Assembly (NCBI RefSeq): GCF_001524445.2 | Contig: NZ_CP013417.1 | Coordinates: 3,162,001-3,226,000, forward strand | DNA length: 64,000 bases | DNA from: Burkholderia savannae | Lineage (GTDB): Bacteria > Pseudomonadota > Gammaproteobacteria > Burkholderiales > Burkholderiaceae | Direction of reading: 5' to 3' | Shown here: piece by piece, positions 40,817-48,996 of the stretch | Layout: the number at the start of each line of letters is the position of its first letter | Numbering within the stretch: position 1 is the first letter of the stretch | Translations under genes and position numbers: made by a program | Notes under the pieces: model-generated | Seen by the model: only the letters and a program-made list of their open reading frames with translations | Told to the model about the DNA's origin: nothing | The model's database searches: none

Positions 40817-42141
40817 GATTTCAGCCCCGTGCAGAAAATGAGTGCAGCAGCAAGCGCACACAGAATCAACACCAACGGGCGGAGCTTTATCGCGACGGTA
40901 CATATCGGTTCGTAACTAAACGACAAATCCGCCCCCATCACAGACACCTGATACGGCTCAGGACAGCTGCCCGACATCAGCCCAATTGATCTGGGTGAAA
41001 TCGCCACGCTTTGCTCCTTCCGACTCACATCAACTTCGGAAGCACTACCGAGAGGTGCACATGCCGACGAATCAGGATGCAACGCGCAAATGTCTGTCGC
41101 TTCCGTAGACGGAGTGCCGTCGCCCCCGTTTCCACTTCCGGGACTCTGCTGCCCCGGAAGGGCGATTGGATTGGTGCTTGTCGGAACCGGTGTATTGATT
41201 GCTGACGTACGCGGCCAGCTGTTCGGTTTGTTCGTGGCAATCGGCGAGAGATCGGGAGCGGTCACCGGATCACTCGCAAGCCAAGGCTCACCCTTAAAAT
41301 TCGGCTGCATAGCCGCGTCTCGCCACAAGCGATTTGCAGCTTCTGCGGCTAACTCTGGTGCCATTGCGGCACTCTTTGCAGTCTGCGGCAACGACTCATA
41401 CGCTTGTTCGATGGAAGGCAACGTTTTGGTCGTTACCCCGCTCGGATTCTTCGACCCAAACGTATAAGGCGAGCACGCGCCATTGCGTGCATACGAGCCG
41501 CCTGGACATGTAACCGGTGCTCCGCTCGCCTGAAAATCCACGTACACCGTCGCGGCCTGACATCCCCCCGACGGACAGTAATTGGCGTGATGCATTGTGT
41601 AGCTGTATGCCTTCCGGCTCTCGCTACCAGACGTCGTATTCTCGTTAAAGGTCCATACCGTCCATCCACCATCGGCATTGGTCGGCGTCACCGCCTGAAA
41701 TCCAACAGCATATGGATCACTACCGATGTACCCGCCCGATACCCAGTAAGCGCCGCCTTTCACAATTCCTCCATAAGAATTCGGAGGCGGCGGAGCAACT
41801 TGCATCGTGACCGAACCGTCCTTGTTGGTGATCCACTTAATGCCCTCATAAATTAGCAGCCCCGAAGCAATCCACGGGTTCAGCCGGCCGAGTACGGAAA
41901 GCCATGTCGCGCCGGCGCCCGTAGCTCCAACGAGCGGTATTACACGCGCACCAACCTGCTCAACTGTCGCCAAGATGCGGGGATCGTTTGCAGCGAAACC
42001 ACGTCGCACCAGAGTGCTTTTTATTCCCTCCGCGATCGCGCTTCCGACTGTGTTTGGCAACGCCTGAGCACTTGCAGCTTTGGATGCCGCGACTCCTCCG
42101 AAGAGAATCAGCATGGCCAACAGCGCACGTTTGATTTTCAT
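40813..42141 (-). CDS. Phage adsorption/attachment protein (pIII- or TspB-like)
   Basis: 442 residues; signal peptide ending ASAQA; an extracellular region with aromatic/Gly-rich parts and a Cys pair (YCPSGGC, TCPGG..GAC), then a Pro/Ser/Thr linker with repeats of T-N-P, and a C-terminal CPEPYQVSVMGADLSFSYEPIC domain with a single anchor helix. The C-terminal part recalls TspB of Neisseria phages. It would bind the host receptor, probably a pilus. Confidence 0.82.
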   Translation of the reverse strand: MKIKRALLAMLILFGGVAASKAASAQALPNTVGSAIAEGIKSTLVRRGFAANDPRILATVEQVGARVIPLVGATGAGATWLSVLGRLNPWIASGLLIYEGIKWITNKDGSVTMQVAPPPPNSYGGIVKGGAYWVSGGYIGSDPYAVGFQAVTPTNADGGWTVWTFNENTTSGSESRKAYSYTMHHANYCPSGGCQAATVYVDFQASGAPVTCPGGSYARNGACSPYTFGSKNPSGVTTKTLPSIEQAYESLPQTAKSAAMAPELAAEAANRLWRDAAMQPNFKGEPWLASDPVTAPDLSPIATNKPNSWPRTSAINTPVPTSTNPIALPGQQSPGSGNGGDGTPSTEATDICALHPDSSACAPLGSASEVDVSRKEQSVAISPRSIGLMSGSCPEPYQVSVMGADLSFSYEPICTVAIKLRPLVLILCALAAALIFCTGLKS

Positions 42142-42150
42142 TCTCGTGCC

Positions 42151-42231
42151 TCACAAAAACAGGATCAATGCCGCGCCGTAGATTGTTCCAACCACGACGC
42201 AGAACTCCACACAGAACCACAGCACGGTCAA
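42151..42231 (-). CDS. Tiny hydrophobic phage protein (pVII/pIX-like)
   Basis: 26 codons from a TTG whose last bases overlap the upstream stop as TTGA (42228-42231), matching the ATGA overlaps elsewhere in the element; a GTG at 42225 is an alternative. The product is one membrane-length hydrophobic run (LWFCVEFCVVVGTIYGAAL). It lies where Ff phages have pVII and pIX. Confidence 0.55.
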   Translation of the reverse strand: MTVLWFCVEFCVVVGTIYGAALILFL

Positions 42232-42494
42232 CTCTCCGATGAAGATTCGAGGAACCTGCGAAGTGCACGCATAGCAAACGCGACACTCAGCGCGAGAAAG
42301 ACAGCCCCACCCACCATGAGCCCCGCCGCCTGCCCACCTATCAACGGTTCATCCGTCGGGTCCAGATGCCAGACATGCAGATACAGCGCATTCCCCTTCG
42401 AATCGGTACCGCAGCCGACAAGCTGCCCACCGACCTGCGCGTACGTAACGCCATCGACCCCACCCGGACCACATGCCACGCTCGATACCGCCAT
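42228..42494 (-). CDS. Small phage membrane protein (minor coat candidate)
   Basis: 88 residues with a gcggag ribosome-binding site. An extracellular Cys/Gly-rich first half (CGPGGVDG..GQLVGCGTDSKGN), one membrane helix (AAGLMVGGAVFLALSVAFAM) and a basic end RALRR. Follows the major coat terminator; perhaps a minor virion protein. Confidence 0.7.
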   Translation of the reverse strand: MAVSSVACGPGGVDGVTYAQVGGQLVGCGTDSKGNALYLHVWHLDPTDEPLIGGQAAGLMVGGAVFLALSVAFAMRALRRFLESSSES

Positions 42495-42519
42495 GACTCC
42501 GCCTCACCGATGAAATAAA

Positions 42520-42547
42520 AAAGGCGCTCAGTTACCCGAACGCCTTT
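42520..42547 (-). terminator. Terminator after the major coat gene
   Basis: On minus aaaggcg...cgccttttttatt (arms 42541-42547 and 42520-42526) lies 30 nt after the pVIII stop. Ff phages also keep a terminator after gene VIII to lower expression of downstream genes. Confidence 0.7.
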
Positions 42548-42576
42548 GAGCGCGCGCAATCGAGTAATTGGCTACA

Positions 42577-42786
42577 TCAACGGCCGATGAAGCCCTTGAC
42601 CACCTTGTATCCCCACGCAACTGCGGCGACAGCAAGCACTGCGCCGCCGACCAACACGAGGTTCGGAACAACTGCATTGATGGACGTCACGATCGGAGTT
42701 ACGTCCATCGACGCTACCGGAGACGTTTCAGCGAACGCCGCTGCGCTCGTCATCACCAGACCAACTGCTGCAATCTGCTTTTTCAT
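42577..42786 (-). CDS. Major coat protein (pVIII-like)
   Basis: 69 residues: signal peptide MKKQIAAVGLVMTSAAAFA, a short amphipathic mature N-terminus, one membrane helix (LVLVGGAVLAVAAVAWGY) and a basic C-terminus (KVVKGFIGR) for DNA contact. This is the classic inovirus coat layout. A GTG 30 nt upstream is in frame but would put residues ahead of the signal. Confidence 0.9.
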   Translation of the reverse strand: MKKQIAAVGLVMTSAAAFAETSPVASMDVTPIVTSINAVVPNLVLVGGAVLAVAAVAWGYKVVKGFIGR

Positions 42787-42864
42787 AGAAGATGTGTCCC
42801 TTATCTTTTGGCCCACTGATTACGACTCGCTCGCTCGGGCCAGCTGCGAACGAGTCAGAACTCG

Positions 42865-43164
42865 CTATGCAGCTCCGGCAGCGGGTTTAGCCGTCGGTCT
42901 TCCGAACGGAGTCAGCGATACGATGTACGGCTCCAAATTGCCTTCCATCGACCGAGAAATCGCAAACTCAGCGAGGTAGTCCCCGGGCGTCGTAGCCTTA
43001 AGCGTTTTCGGCAAATTGATCGGACCGACGATGATTTGCTTACCCTCGCTCGTCTCTTGTTCCAGAATGCACTCGGCTACGGTCATCTCCCACTCTCGAC
43101 CGGTCTTCTTTGAGATACCGCTTTTATGGGTGACCTGAAGGATCGAAATTTTCTGCTTGCTCAT
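42865..43164 (-). CDS. Phage ssDNA-binding protein (pV-like)
   Basis: 99 residues, MSKQKISILQVTHKSGISKKTGREWEM.., a small beta-barrel pattern as in inovirus pV/Pf-type SSBs, ending in an Ala/Pro tail. It coats new plus strands and switches replication to packaging. First of the structural operon after the HTH gene. Confidence 0.82.
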   Translation of the reverse strand: MSKQKISILQVTHKSGISKKTGREWEMTVAECILEQETSEGKQIIVGPINLPKTLKATTPGDYLAEFAISRSMEGNLEPYIVSLTPFGRPTAKPAAGAA

Positions 43165-43233
43165 ATACGCCTCTAGCGATTAGTAGACCTTAGTGATAGG
43201 CCAAAACAATGACCGGACTTGCCCGGCTTTCGA

Positions 43234-43455
43234 CTACAAAACGAACTCCACGGCGCGTTCTAGCGCCCTCAGACGAATTGCTTCCACGTTAACGAGGCTG
43301 TACTTGCCAACCTTCACGCATGGCCAGTGGCCCCTTTTGCATTGCGCCCGCACGACCGCCAGCGGTAAGCCGATCGCGTTCGCCCAAGCCTCCCGACTCA
43401 TGAGAGGCACGACGACGGCACTACCAGTTGCCTCATAATGTCCACGTTCTCTCAT
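43234..43455 (-). CDS. Small helix-turn-helix phage regulator
   Basis: 73 residues; MSREAWANAIGLPLAVVRAQCKRGHWPCVKVGKYSLVNVEAIRL resembles the winged HTH of excisionase/AlpA-type proteins. Divergent from the repressor gene across an 80-bp operator region; likely the other half of a lysogeny-type switch. Confidence 0.75.
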   Translation of the reverse strand: MRERGHYEATGSAVVVPLMSREAWANAIGLPLAVVRAQCKRGHWPCVKVGKYSLVNVEAIRLRALERAVEFVL

Positions 43456-43470
43456 GCGCCGCTCCCTTTT

Positions 43471-43499
43471 TCCAATTTTGGATAAATTCCAATGTTGGA
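43471..43499. promoter_or_regulatory. Twin operators TCCAA-N2-TTGGA in the divergent promoter
   Basis: TCCAATTTTGGA (43471-43482) and TCCAATGTTGGA (43488-43499), centres 17 bp apart, in an A/T-rich stretch between the divergent HTH and repressor genes. Likely bound by one of the two proteins. Confidence 0.7.
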
Positions 43500-43535
43500 G
43501 ATTATTGTGAGCCGTTAGCTGTTTGTCAAGGTCCT

Positions 43536-44150
43536 ATGAACAACATTTCCGAGCGCCTTCGTTTCCTGATCAACACACAGACCGCATCGCCGGAATCTGA
43601 CGACGCATCCCGACGCGGGGAAGCTCGAACTCTCGCGCTGCTGGAGCGGAGAACCGGCATTGCTCAAAGCCGATGGCGCGACTTCACCCGCGGGAAATCA
43701 CGCGCCAATGAAGACCTGATTGAGGCGGCCTGCAAGCTGTGGCCGTGGTTCGCAACATGGCTCGTCACTGGAACCGCATTGCAGGTAGAGAATCTGTCGC
43801 CGTTTGATCACCAGGACGCTCCGTCAGTCCGAGGGGATGACGTTGTACTCAGACGCGCACGGCGCCCTAACGACGCGAATGAGATCAGCATTCCGCACGT
43901 GCTCAAGCTCAGAACGCCTGACGCCGCAGGAGCTATCGAGCCACTTACTAGCGACACATTGGAGTGGGGGTACTTTGGAGCCGGGCCATGTGAGCTAGCA
44001 GCGAACGTGCTTTATCACTTTGGCGTATCCGCCGAGCAAGCGAAGGATCTACGGATCAAGTTCGCACGCGACGTTGTCGCCAATCTCAATCGTAATGAAG
44101 CAACGATCAGCGCGGATACGGTGAACGACTGGATCAAAAAGAACGCCTGA
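43536..44150 (+). CDS. Phage repressor-like protein (HTH plus DUF6166-like domain)
   Basis: 204 residues from MNNISERLRFLINTQ. The first ~80 residues look like a lambda-repressor-type HTH (ARTLALLERRTGIAQSRWRDFTRGKSRANEDLIEAACKLW). The C-terminal LEWGYFGAGPCELAANVLYHFG..FARDVVANL resembles DUF6166, a domain of unknown role. It reads opposite to the structural operon, as expected for a prophage-maintenance regulator. Confidence 0.75.
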   Translation: MNNISERLRFLINTQTASPESDDASRRGEARTLALLERRTGIAQSRWRDFTRGKSRANEDLIEAACKLWPWFATWLVTGTALQVENLSPFDHQDAPSVRGDDVVLRRARRPNDANEISIPHVLKLRTPDAAGAIEPLTSDTLEWGYFGAGPCELAANVLYHFGVSAEQAKDLRIKFARDVVANLNRNEATISADTVNDWIKKNA

Positions 44151-44192
44151 GCTATACATAAGGCAGCTTCCACCGGACGAGGAGAACCATCG

Positions 44193-44384
44193 ATGAACAG
44201 CACCGACGCTCCTGATGAGAAACGCATACCAGACGACACCGAGGCGATACATCTCTCCTCGATCGACCAATCTCGCTTGGTCGACATGCTGCTCAACCCA
44301 CCGACCCCGAATCACGCGTTGCTCAGAGCAATCAATCGACATCGCACAATGTTCGAGCCTGAGCCCGGCGATAGCGACGAATAA
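44193..44384 (+). CDS. DUF1778-like antitoxin C-terminus, without RHH domain
   Basis: 63 residues with a gaggag ribosome-binding site. IHLSSIDQSRLVDMLLNPPTPNHALLRAINRH matches the toxin-wrapping C-terminal segment of TacA/DUF1778 antitoxins, but the N-terminal ribbon-helix-helix is missing and no GNAT toxin follows. It may block a toxin encoded elsewhere, or be a relic. Confidence 0.6.
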   Translation: MNSTDAPDEKRIPDDTEAIHLSSIDQSRLVDMLLNPPTPNHALLRAINRHRTMFEPEPGDSDE

Positions 44385-44412
44385 CAAACAGGCTGCAACC
44401 CGCAACGACCGA

Positions 44413-44555
44413 CTCGTCTATCGCGGTACACCGAATAGAACCGCCCACATGCTCCCCAAGGCGCTTGCCTTCGTGCAATTTCGAGCAATTTCGGCCATTT
44501 ATCGGCCATCTTCGGCGATGGCGACCGCTGAATTCGATGTACCGCGATAGACGAG
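44413..44555. repeat. 24-bp inverted repeat enclosing a structured 95-bp core
   Basis: Arms 44413-44436 and 44532-44555 match at 23 of 24 positions (ctcgtctatcgcggtaca..). The core contains further hairpins such as gccatc/gatggc and aaggc/gcctt. It lies in the gene-free 345 bp (44385-44729) before attR. Confidence 0.65.
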
Positions 44556-44729
44556 CGCCGCTTCATCTGCTTCCGGCACAAGCTAGCAACAGCTTCCCGA
44601 AAACGTCGAAATCTTGCTCCGCAAAGCCGATACCGGCCACGATCAGACGGGCCTTTCCGCCCGTCAAGCACGACAAGAATGCGGAGCGAAATCCGACCTA
44701 ACCAATTGATCCACAAGGATTTACCAGCA

Positions 44730-44778
44730 GAATCATAATCCGCAGGTCCGGGGTTCGAGTCCCTGATTCGCCACCAAA
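44730..44778 (+). repeat. attR: displaced tRNA-Met 3' end
   Basis: 49-bp perfect copy of 35300-35348. It is not a functional tRNA: no 5' half precedes it. It marks the right edge of the prophage. Confidence 0.93.
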
Positions 44779-44784
44779 CAAATC

Positions 44785-44810
44785 AAAGGGTTAGCTTAGG
44801 CTAACCCTTT
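44785..44810 (+). terminator. Probable native tRNA-Met terminator, stranded beyond attR
   Basis: Perfect 11-bp stem aaagggttagc/gctaacccttt (44785-44795 with 44800-44810), loop ttag. It starts 9 nt after the tRNA 3' end copy, as the phage one does at attL. Confidence 0.75.
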
Positions 44811-45086
44811 GTCGTTTCTGGCCTCTGTCAACGGCGGGCACGCCTGCACAAAGCGTCAGCCGACAGATAGACCGTATTCCCACAGCACTACCCGGCACCA
44901 AAGACCAGAATGAGGGCTCCGCCCTTTGGGCGCTCGCCGCGCGGCGTCCCCGGCCGCGACCTCGAAACGGCATCAGTCCGCTGAGTTCGCCGCCCCTTAC
45001 CCGACCGTAGGTGATTGGCTGCGAACTTTCGCGGCATATCCTCCCTACGCCTTGCTTCGGTCCGGTATTCCACGTTTCGCAGCCAA

Positions 45087-45497
45087 TCGAAGGAAACCGG
45101 TGCTGCCGAGTTCAAAATTGGCATAGACCTCGGAAGGTGTGCGGATGTCAGAGCCTTGCGACAGGCGATTGCCCCGTTGTGCTTCACCTTGGGCATCGGC
45201 TGGGGACAGACGACGGTGTTTCACGGCCTGGTCGACGCGGGCTTCGAGGTCATTAAGCCCGATATCCACACGACGCGCACTCTTGCCTATTTCAACGCGC
45301 TTACAAAGAGCGAGGCCGCATGCCGCAAAACACGCAACTACCTTGCTTCGCCGAACGGTCCCGCGAATGTCGTCCATGCAGCGCGCGAGCTGGCAGCCAA
45401 GGTCACCTCACTTCCTAGCAGTAACGGCAAAATCCATCGAGAGGTCGATATCGTCCTCCTCTATGCGAGCGCGCACAACGTCATGCTTTCGTTCTAA
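45087..45497 (+). pseudogene. Gene fragment, possibly an HhH-GPD-like C-terminus
   Basis: A frame of ~135 codons with LGIGWGQTTVFHGLVDAGFEVIKPDIHTTRTLAYF. The KPDxH-type stretch after a glycine-rich turn recalls the end of HhH-GPD DNA glycosylase-like proteins, but no helix-hairpin-helix core is present and I see no good start. Tentative. Confidence 0.3.
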
Positions 45498-45661
45498 CTG
45501 CTAAGTGGCGAGGGCGCCCCCGCCGCCCGAAATACCGCGAGACCTCGCCGGCCCAATGCCCCCGTGCGCTCACGTGCGCCGCCGCCACAACGCAGTACGT
45601 CGTGAAGAAGATAGACCTCGACTACTTTGGCGAGGAGTGACGGACCGTAACAGCGATTGAA

Positions 45662-45695
45662 AGAGAGAGCCCGCCATCAGGCGGGCTCTCTCTTC
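45662..45695. terminator. Strong hairpin, terminator-like
   Basis: Perfect 15-bp stem aagagagagcccgcc/ggcgggctctctctt (45662-45676 with 45681-45695), loop atca. No T-run follows, so its action is uncertain. Confidence 0.6.
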
Positions 45696-46071
45696 GTTAC
45701 TACGTTCAACCCGCCTGCACGGCGGCTAACGGAACGCAGCGACTTCACGGAGACGTCCGGCTGTCCGATGAGCGGGACAAGGGTCAAGACGAGACTGCGT
45801 ATTTTCTAAGCCGCCTATCCGGCGGTTACCACCCGTGCGCTGCGTTCACAAGAGAATAGAGAGGCGATTTATATCCGCGCCGATACCTTCTTAGCTTACC
45901 CTCGCACCTTCGCCCGGCCGCACCTGTTAAACGCCAAAAGTCTCACCTGATGCAGCGCGATATCTCCTGCGATGCGTCCCTTCTCAGGAGGACCTTGCAA
46001 TGCGTGGCGAGGGGTCTCGCCTTATGGGTTCGTTACGGTCGACTTCGGCCCGAAACGACCTGCGAGCGACT

Positions 46072-47847
46072 TCAGGACAGTTTGGCCAGCAGCTTGATGA
46101 AGTTGCGCTTTGCGCGATATGCTGCCCGAATCTCTTCCAGTTCACGGGTGAATTCCGCACGTTCATCCAACTTCGCCCGCAACATGCCGATGGCCCGCAC
46201 GATTTCAAACGCCTCGTCATATCGGGCGTTGCGCGTACCGCTTTCGGCAGCAACCGGCAGCAGCCTGTGATAGAGGGCAATGGCGTCGTGCGGGTGTGTC
46301 TTGCCACGGACAGCGGCCATTTCCGGCCATAGCTGCATTACGACCGGTCCGCCGGTAAACGTTTCCCATGCGGCGTCGTTCTCTTTTCCAGCAAGAAAAA
46401 TCCTGACCAGTTCGGTCCGCGTCGACCGCTGCCAGACATTGCGCTTCGATTTTGCAGCGGCCTCCTCTTCCCTGACCAGCGCCCAAAGGTGCGTAAGAGT
46501 GCGCTCCCGCATCTCATCATGCCTGCCAGTAGCCGTGGCAACCTTCATCAAGGCGGGAAACGCCTCGGCTGTCGGGCGCATTTCGAAGCGGCGCCACGCG
46601 AACGCATCGGCCTTGTCGAATTCACTGCGACGCAGATACGCGTCGATACAGAAGTCGAGCAGGCGCTGGTCATGGCTCTTGCTGGACTCCTTGATGCCGC
46701 GCTCGGCCCAGGCGAGCCCTTCATCCGGGCGACCGTGCTTGACACAAAGCTCCGCCACCAGCAGAAAGCGGTACGGACTCGACAGGTCCTTCGAGTAAAT
46801 GCGTATCAACGCATCAACGTCTCCATCGAGTTCGGCCAGCGCCCCCATCGCGCGTTCGAGCTGCATGCGCGGCGAGTCGTGTGACCGTCGATATTCCTTG
46901 TCCGGCGCGAGCGCGGGCAGCGCTTCCCAAGCCTCGTTGACGAGCTCGCGGTAGCGGCTCAAACCGTTCTTGCCCAGTGGCTCCGCATACGCCGGCAAAA
47001 CGTTGTAAAAGGTGTCCCACTTGCCTTCTGTCTGAAATCGGAATAGCCGCTCCGCGAGCTTCACTGGGTCGGGGACAGTCAACTTGCAGGCATCGAGGTG
47101 CACAGACGCCAGTTCGAGAATCGCCGGCATCACGTCGCCACCGGAGTCGTCAATCTGTTCGAGGCTTGTTTCGGCGCCCGCAATCGCCAGTTCGGATAGC
47201 TCGACTACCTGTGCCGCGTGAGGTCCGTGAAGCCTCCGGCGCAGCATGTCGGCCAGCGACATCAGGCCATCGCCGTATGCGCTAGCCTCCCGCCAGTCCA
47301 GTGGCCGGGAAAGGCGTGTCGCCTGCCTGACGGCGGCCTTCATGCCGGGCAAGTCGGAGGCCCCCGTCGCACGCGCGGCAAACAGCAGCTTGTCACGAAA
47401 CGACAGGTCGCGTTCGATGGCTTCGAGCAACAATTCCTGAAGCTCATTTTTGTCGAGCGTCGCGACGTATTCGCGAATCACTTCCTCGTAGGTCTTCCGC
47501 TTCTTGCGTGGCTTGCCGGGAGCCGCCTCTTCGGCATGAAACACCTCTCCACCGGAATTCTCGAGCCAGGCGAGCGCAACAGCGACAGCGTGCTTGCAGA
47601 AAACGCCATCGTCTCCCACCGGACAGGTACAGTCATAAGCGAGTTCGCCATCGTCATCGACGCCGAGTTCAACCCGGTAACGATGCGTGCCACGTACAGT
47701 GGCGTGAACGGCGCCGCCACGCTCCTCGAGACGGGAAACCACGCCCTCGTGGAAATAGGCTTTGCCGCGCGCAAAGGTCTTCGTGTCGGCAAGCGACTGT
47801 ACTTCGGCAAGAGTAAGAACCTCGGAGAGCGTTGCAGACTGGGACAT
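46072..47847 (-). CDS. SWIM zinc-finger protein
   Basis: 591 residues from MSQSATLSEVLTLAEVQ; the open frame upstream is not supported. The SWIM motif is C73-x-C75...C84-x-H86 (CTCPVGDDGVFCKH), used for DNA or protein binding. The remaining ~480 residues are helical, like TPR-type repeats. Such SWIM proteins are widespread but uncharacterised. There is no weighty operon partner. Confidence 0.82.
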   Translation of the reverse strand: MSQSATLSEVLTLAEVQSLADTKTFARGKAYFHEGVVSRLEERGGAVHATVRGTHRYRVELGVDDDGELAYDCTCPVGDDGVFCKHAVAVALAWLENSGGEVFHAEEAAPGKPRKKRKTYEEVIREYVATLDKNELQELLLEAIERDLSFRDKLLFAARATGASDLPGMKAAVRQATRLSRPLDWREASAYGDGLMSLADMLRRRLHGPHAAQVVELSELAIAGAETSLEQIDDSGGDVMPAILELASVHLDACKLTVPDPVKLAERLFRFQTEGKWDTFYNVLPAYAEPLGKNGLSRYRELVNEAWEALPALAPDKEYRRSHDSPRMQLERAMGALAELDGDVDALIRIYSKDLSSPYRFLLVAELCVKHGRPDEGLAWAERGIKESSKSHDQRLLDFCIDAYLRRSEFDKADAFAWRRFEMRPTAEAFPALMKVATATGRHDEMRERTLTHLWALVREEEAAAKSKRNVWQRSTRTELVRIFLAGKENDAAWETFTGGPVVMQLWPEMAAVRGKTHPHDAIALYHRLLPVAAESGTRNARYDEAFEIVRAIGMLRAKLDERAEFTRELEEIRAAYRAKRNFIKLLAKLS

Positions 47848-47927
47848 CGATTGACCGGGGAAAAACGGAAGAATGCCGCGACGGGCGACGCACAGGCACG
47901 ATGATACCCGTGACGCATGCAGTCGAC

Positions 47928-48872
47928 TCACGGCAGAGTAATGCGTGGACGATTGTCCCAAGGCGGAACCGGCGTGAAATACTCGATCAACTCGTCGATC
48001 ACCGCCCGCACCTTCGGCGACAGTTTGCGCGCCGCGAGCCAAAGCGCATGAATCGGCATCTCGCCCCCGGTGAATTCCGACAGCACGATTTCGAGCTTGC
48101 CCGCATGCACATCGTCGGCGACGAGCCACGTCGGCAAATACGCGAGCCCCGCGCCAGCCAGCGTCGCATCGCGCAATGCGTCGCCCTGCCCGATCGTATG
48201 CTTCGCACGCACTCGCGCCGTTACAGCCCCGTTGCACGCATCGGAAAACACCCATGGAATCGTCGCCCCGTCGCGGGCGAACACAATGCAATCGTGCGCT
48301 TCGAGCTCGTCGATCGTCCTCGGCCGCCCTCGCGTGGCGACATATGCCGGCGACGCGCACAGCACGGATCGCTGAACGCCGAGCCGCCGACAAACCAGAT
48401 TCGCGCTGTCGCGCAGCTCGCCGAGACGCACGACGACGTCGATTCCCTCATCGACCAGATCGACGAATCGATCGGTCAACGATACGTCGAGCTGTAGCAG
48501 CGGATGTCTACGGGCCAGCCCGAACAGAACGGGCAGCACCCAGCGCCGTCCGAACGACGTCGGCAGACTGATGCGCAGCGGCCCCGCGACTTCATGACGC
48601 CGCTGCGCGAGCACCGATTCGACATGCCCGAGCTCGTCGAGAATCCGCAAGCAACTTTCGTAGTACAGGCGCCCCTCGGTCGTCGGCGTCAGTGCGCGCG
48701 TCGTACGCTCGAGCAGCCGCACGCCGAGACGCGCCTCGAGCCGCGCCACGTTCTTGCCGACGGCCGACTTGGACAGCCCCATGCGCGCCGCGGCGGCCGT
48801 GAAGCTGCCCGCGCCGACTGCATGCACGAATGCAACCATTCCTTGAAGATGAGTCAGTCTGATTCGATTCAT
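47928..48872 (-). CDS. LysR-family transcriptional regulator
   Basis: 314 residues from MNRIRLTHLQGMVAF. N-terminal wHTH (GSFTAAAARMGLSKSAVGKNVARLE) and a periplasmic-binding-like effector domain. Divergent from the MDR oxidoreductase gene with a 124-bp shared region, so probably its regulator. Confidence 0.92.
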   Translation of the reverse strand: MNRIRLTHLQGMVAFVHAVGAGSFTAAAARMGLSKSAVGKNVARLEARLGVRLLERTTRALTPTTEGRLYYESCLRILDELGHVESVLAQRRHEVAGPLRISLPTSFGRRWVLPVLFGLARRHPLLQLDVSLTDRFVDLVDEGIDVVVRLGELRDSANLVCRRLGVQRSVLCASPAYVATRGRPRTIDELEAHDCIVFARDGATIPWVFSDACNGAVTARVRAKHTIGQGDALRDATLAGAGLAYLPTWLVADDVHAGKLEIVLSEFTGGEMPIHALWLAARKLSPKVRAVIDELIEYFTPVPPWDNRPRITLP

Positions 48873-48996
48873 GAAATTGGCGACGAAATGGCGCAGGTGT
48901 TCGGAACAGATATCGCCACCGGCACGCATGCCCCACCCCTAGAATGAATCAAGGGAATTCGCGGCGGCGCGAATCCGTTTTCGGGTGGGACACCAA

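Larger units (their letters stand above)
44811..46071. other. Degraded strip right of the prophage
   Basis: 1.26 kb of mixed composition with no intact gene. It holds one possible gene fragment (45087-45497), the tail of another frame ending at 45640 (..VKKIDLDYFGEE), a strong hairpin and a pair of CRISPR-repeat-like palindromes. It looks like the remains of earlier insertions at this tRNA site. Confidence 0.55.

Noticed and set aside
44730..44778. Second tRNA gene
   Set aside because: Only the 3' half is present; there is no D-arm or 5' acceptor strand. It is attR.
44888..45196. 102-codon minus-strand frame right of attR
   Set aside because: Low-complexity basic composition and no start signal; the strip looks degraded.
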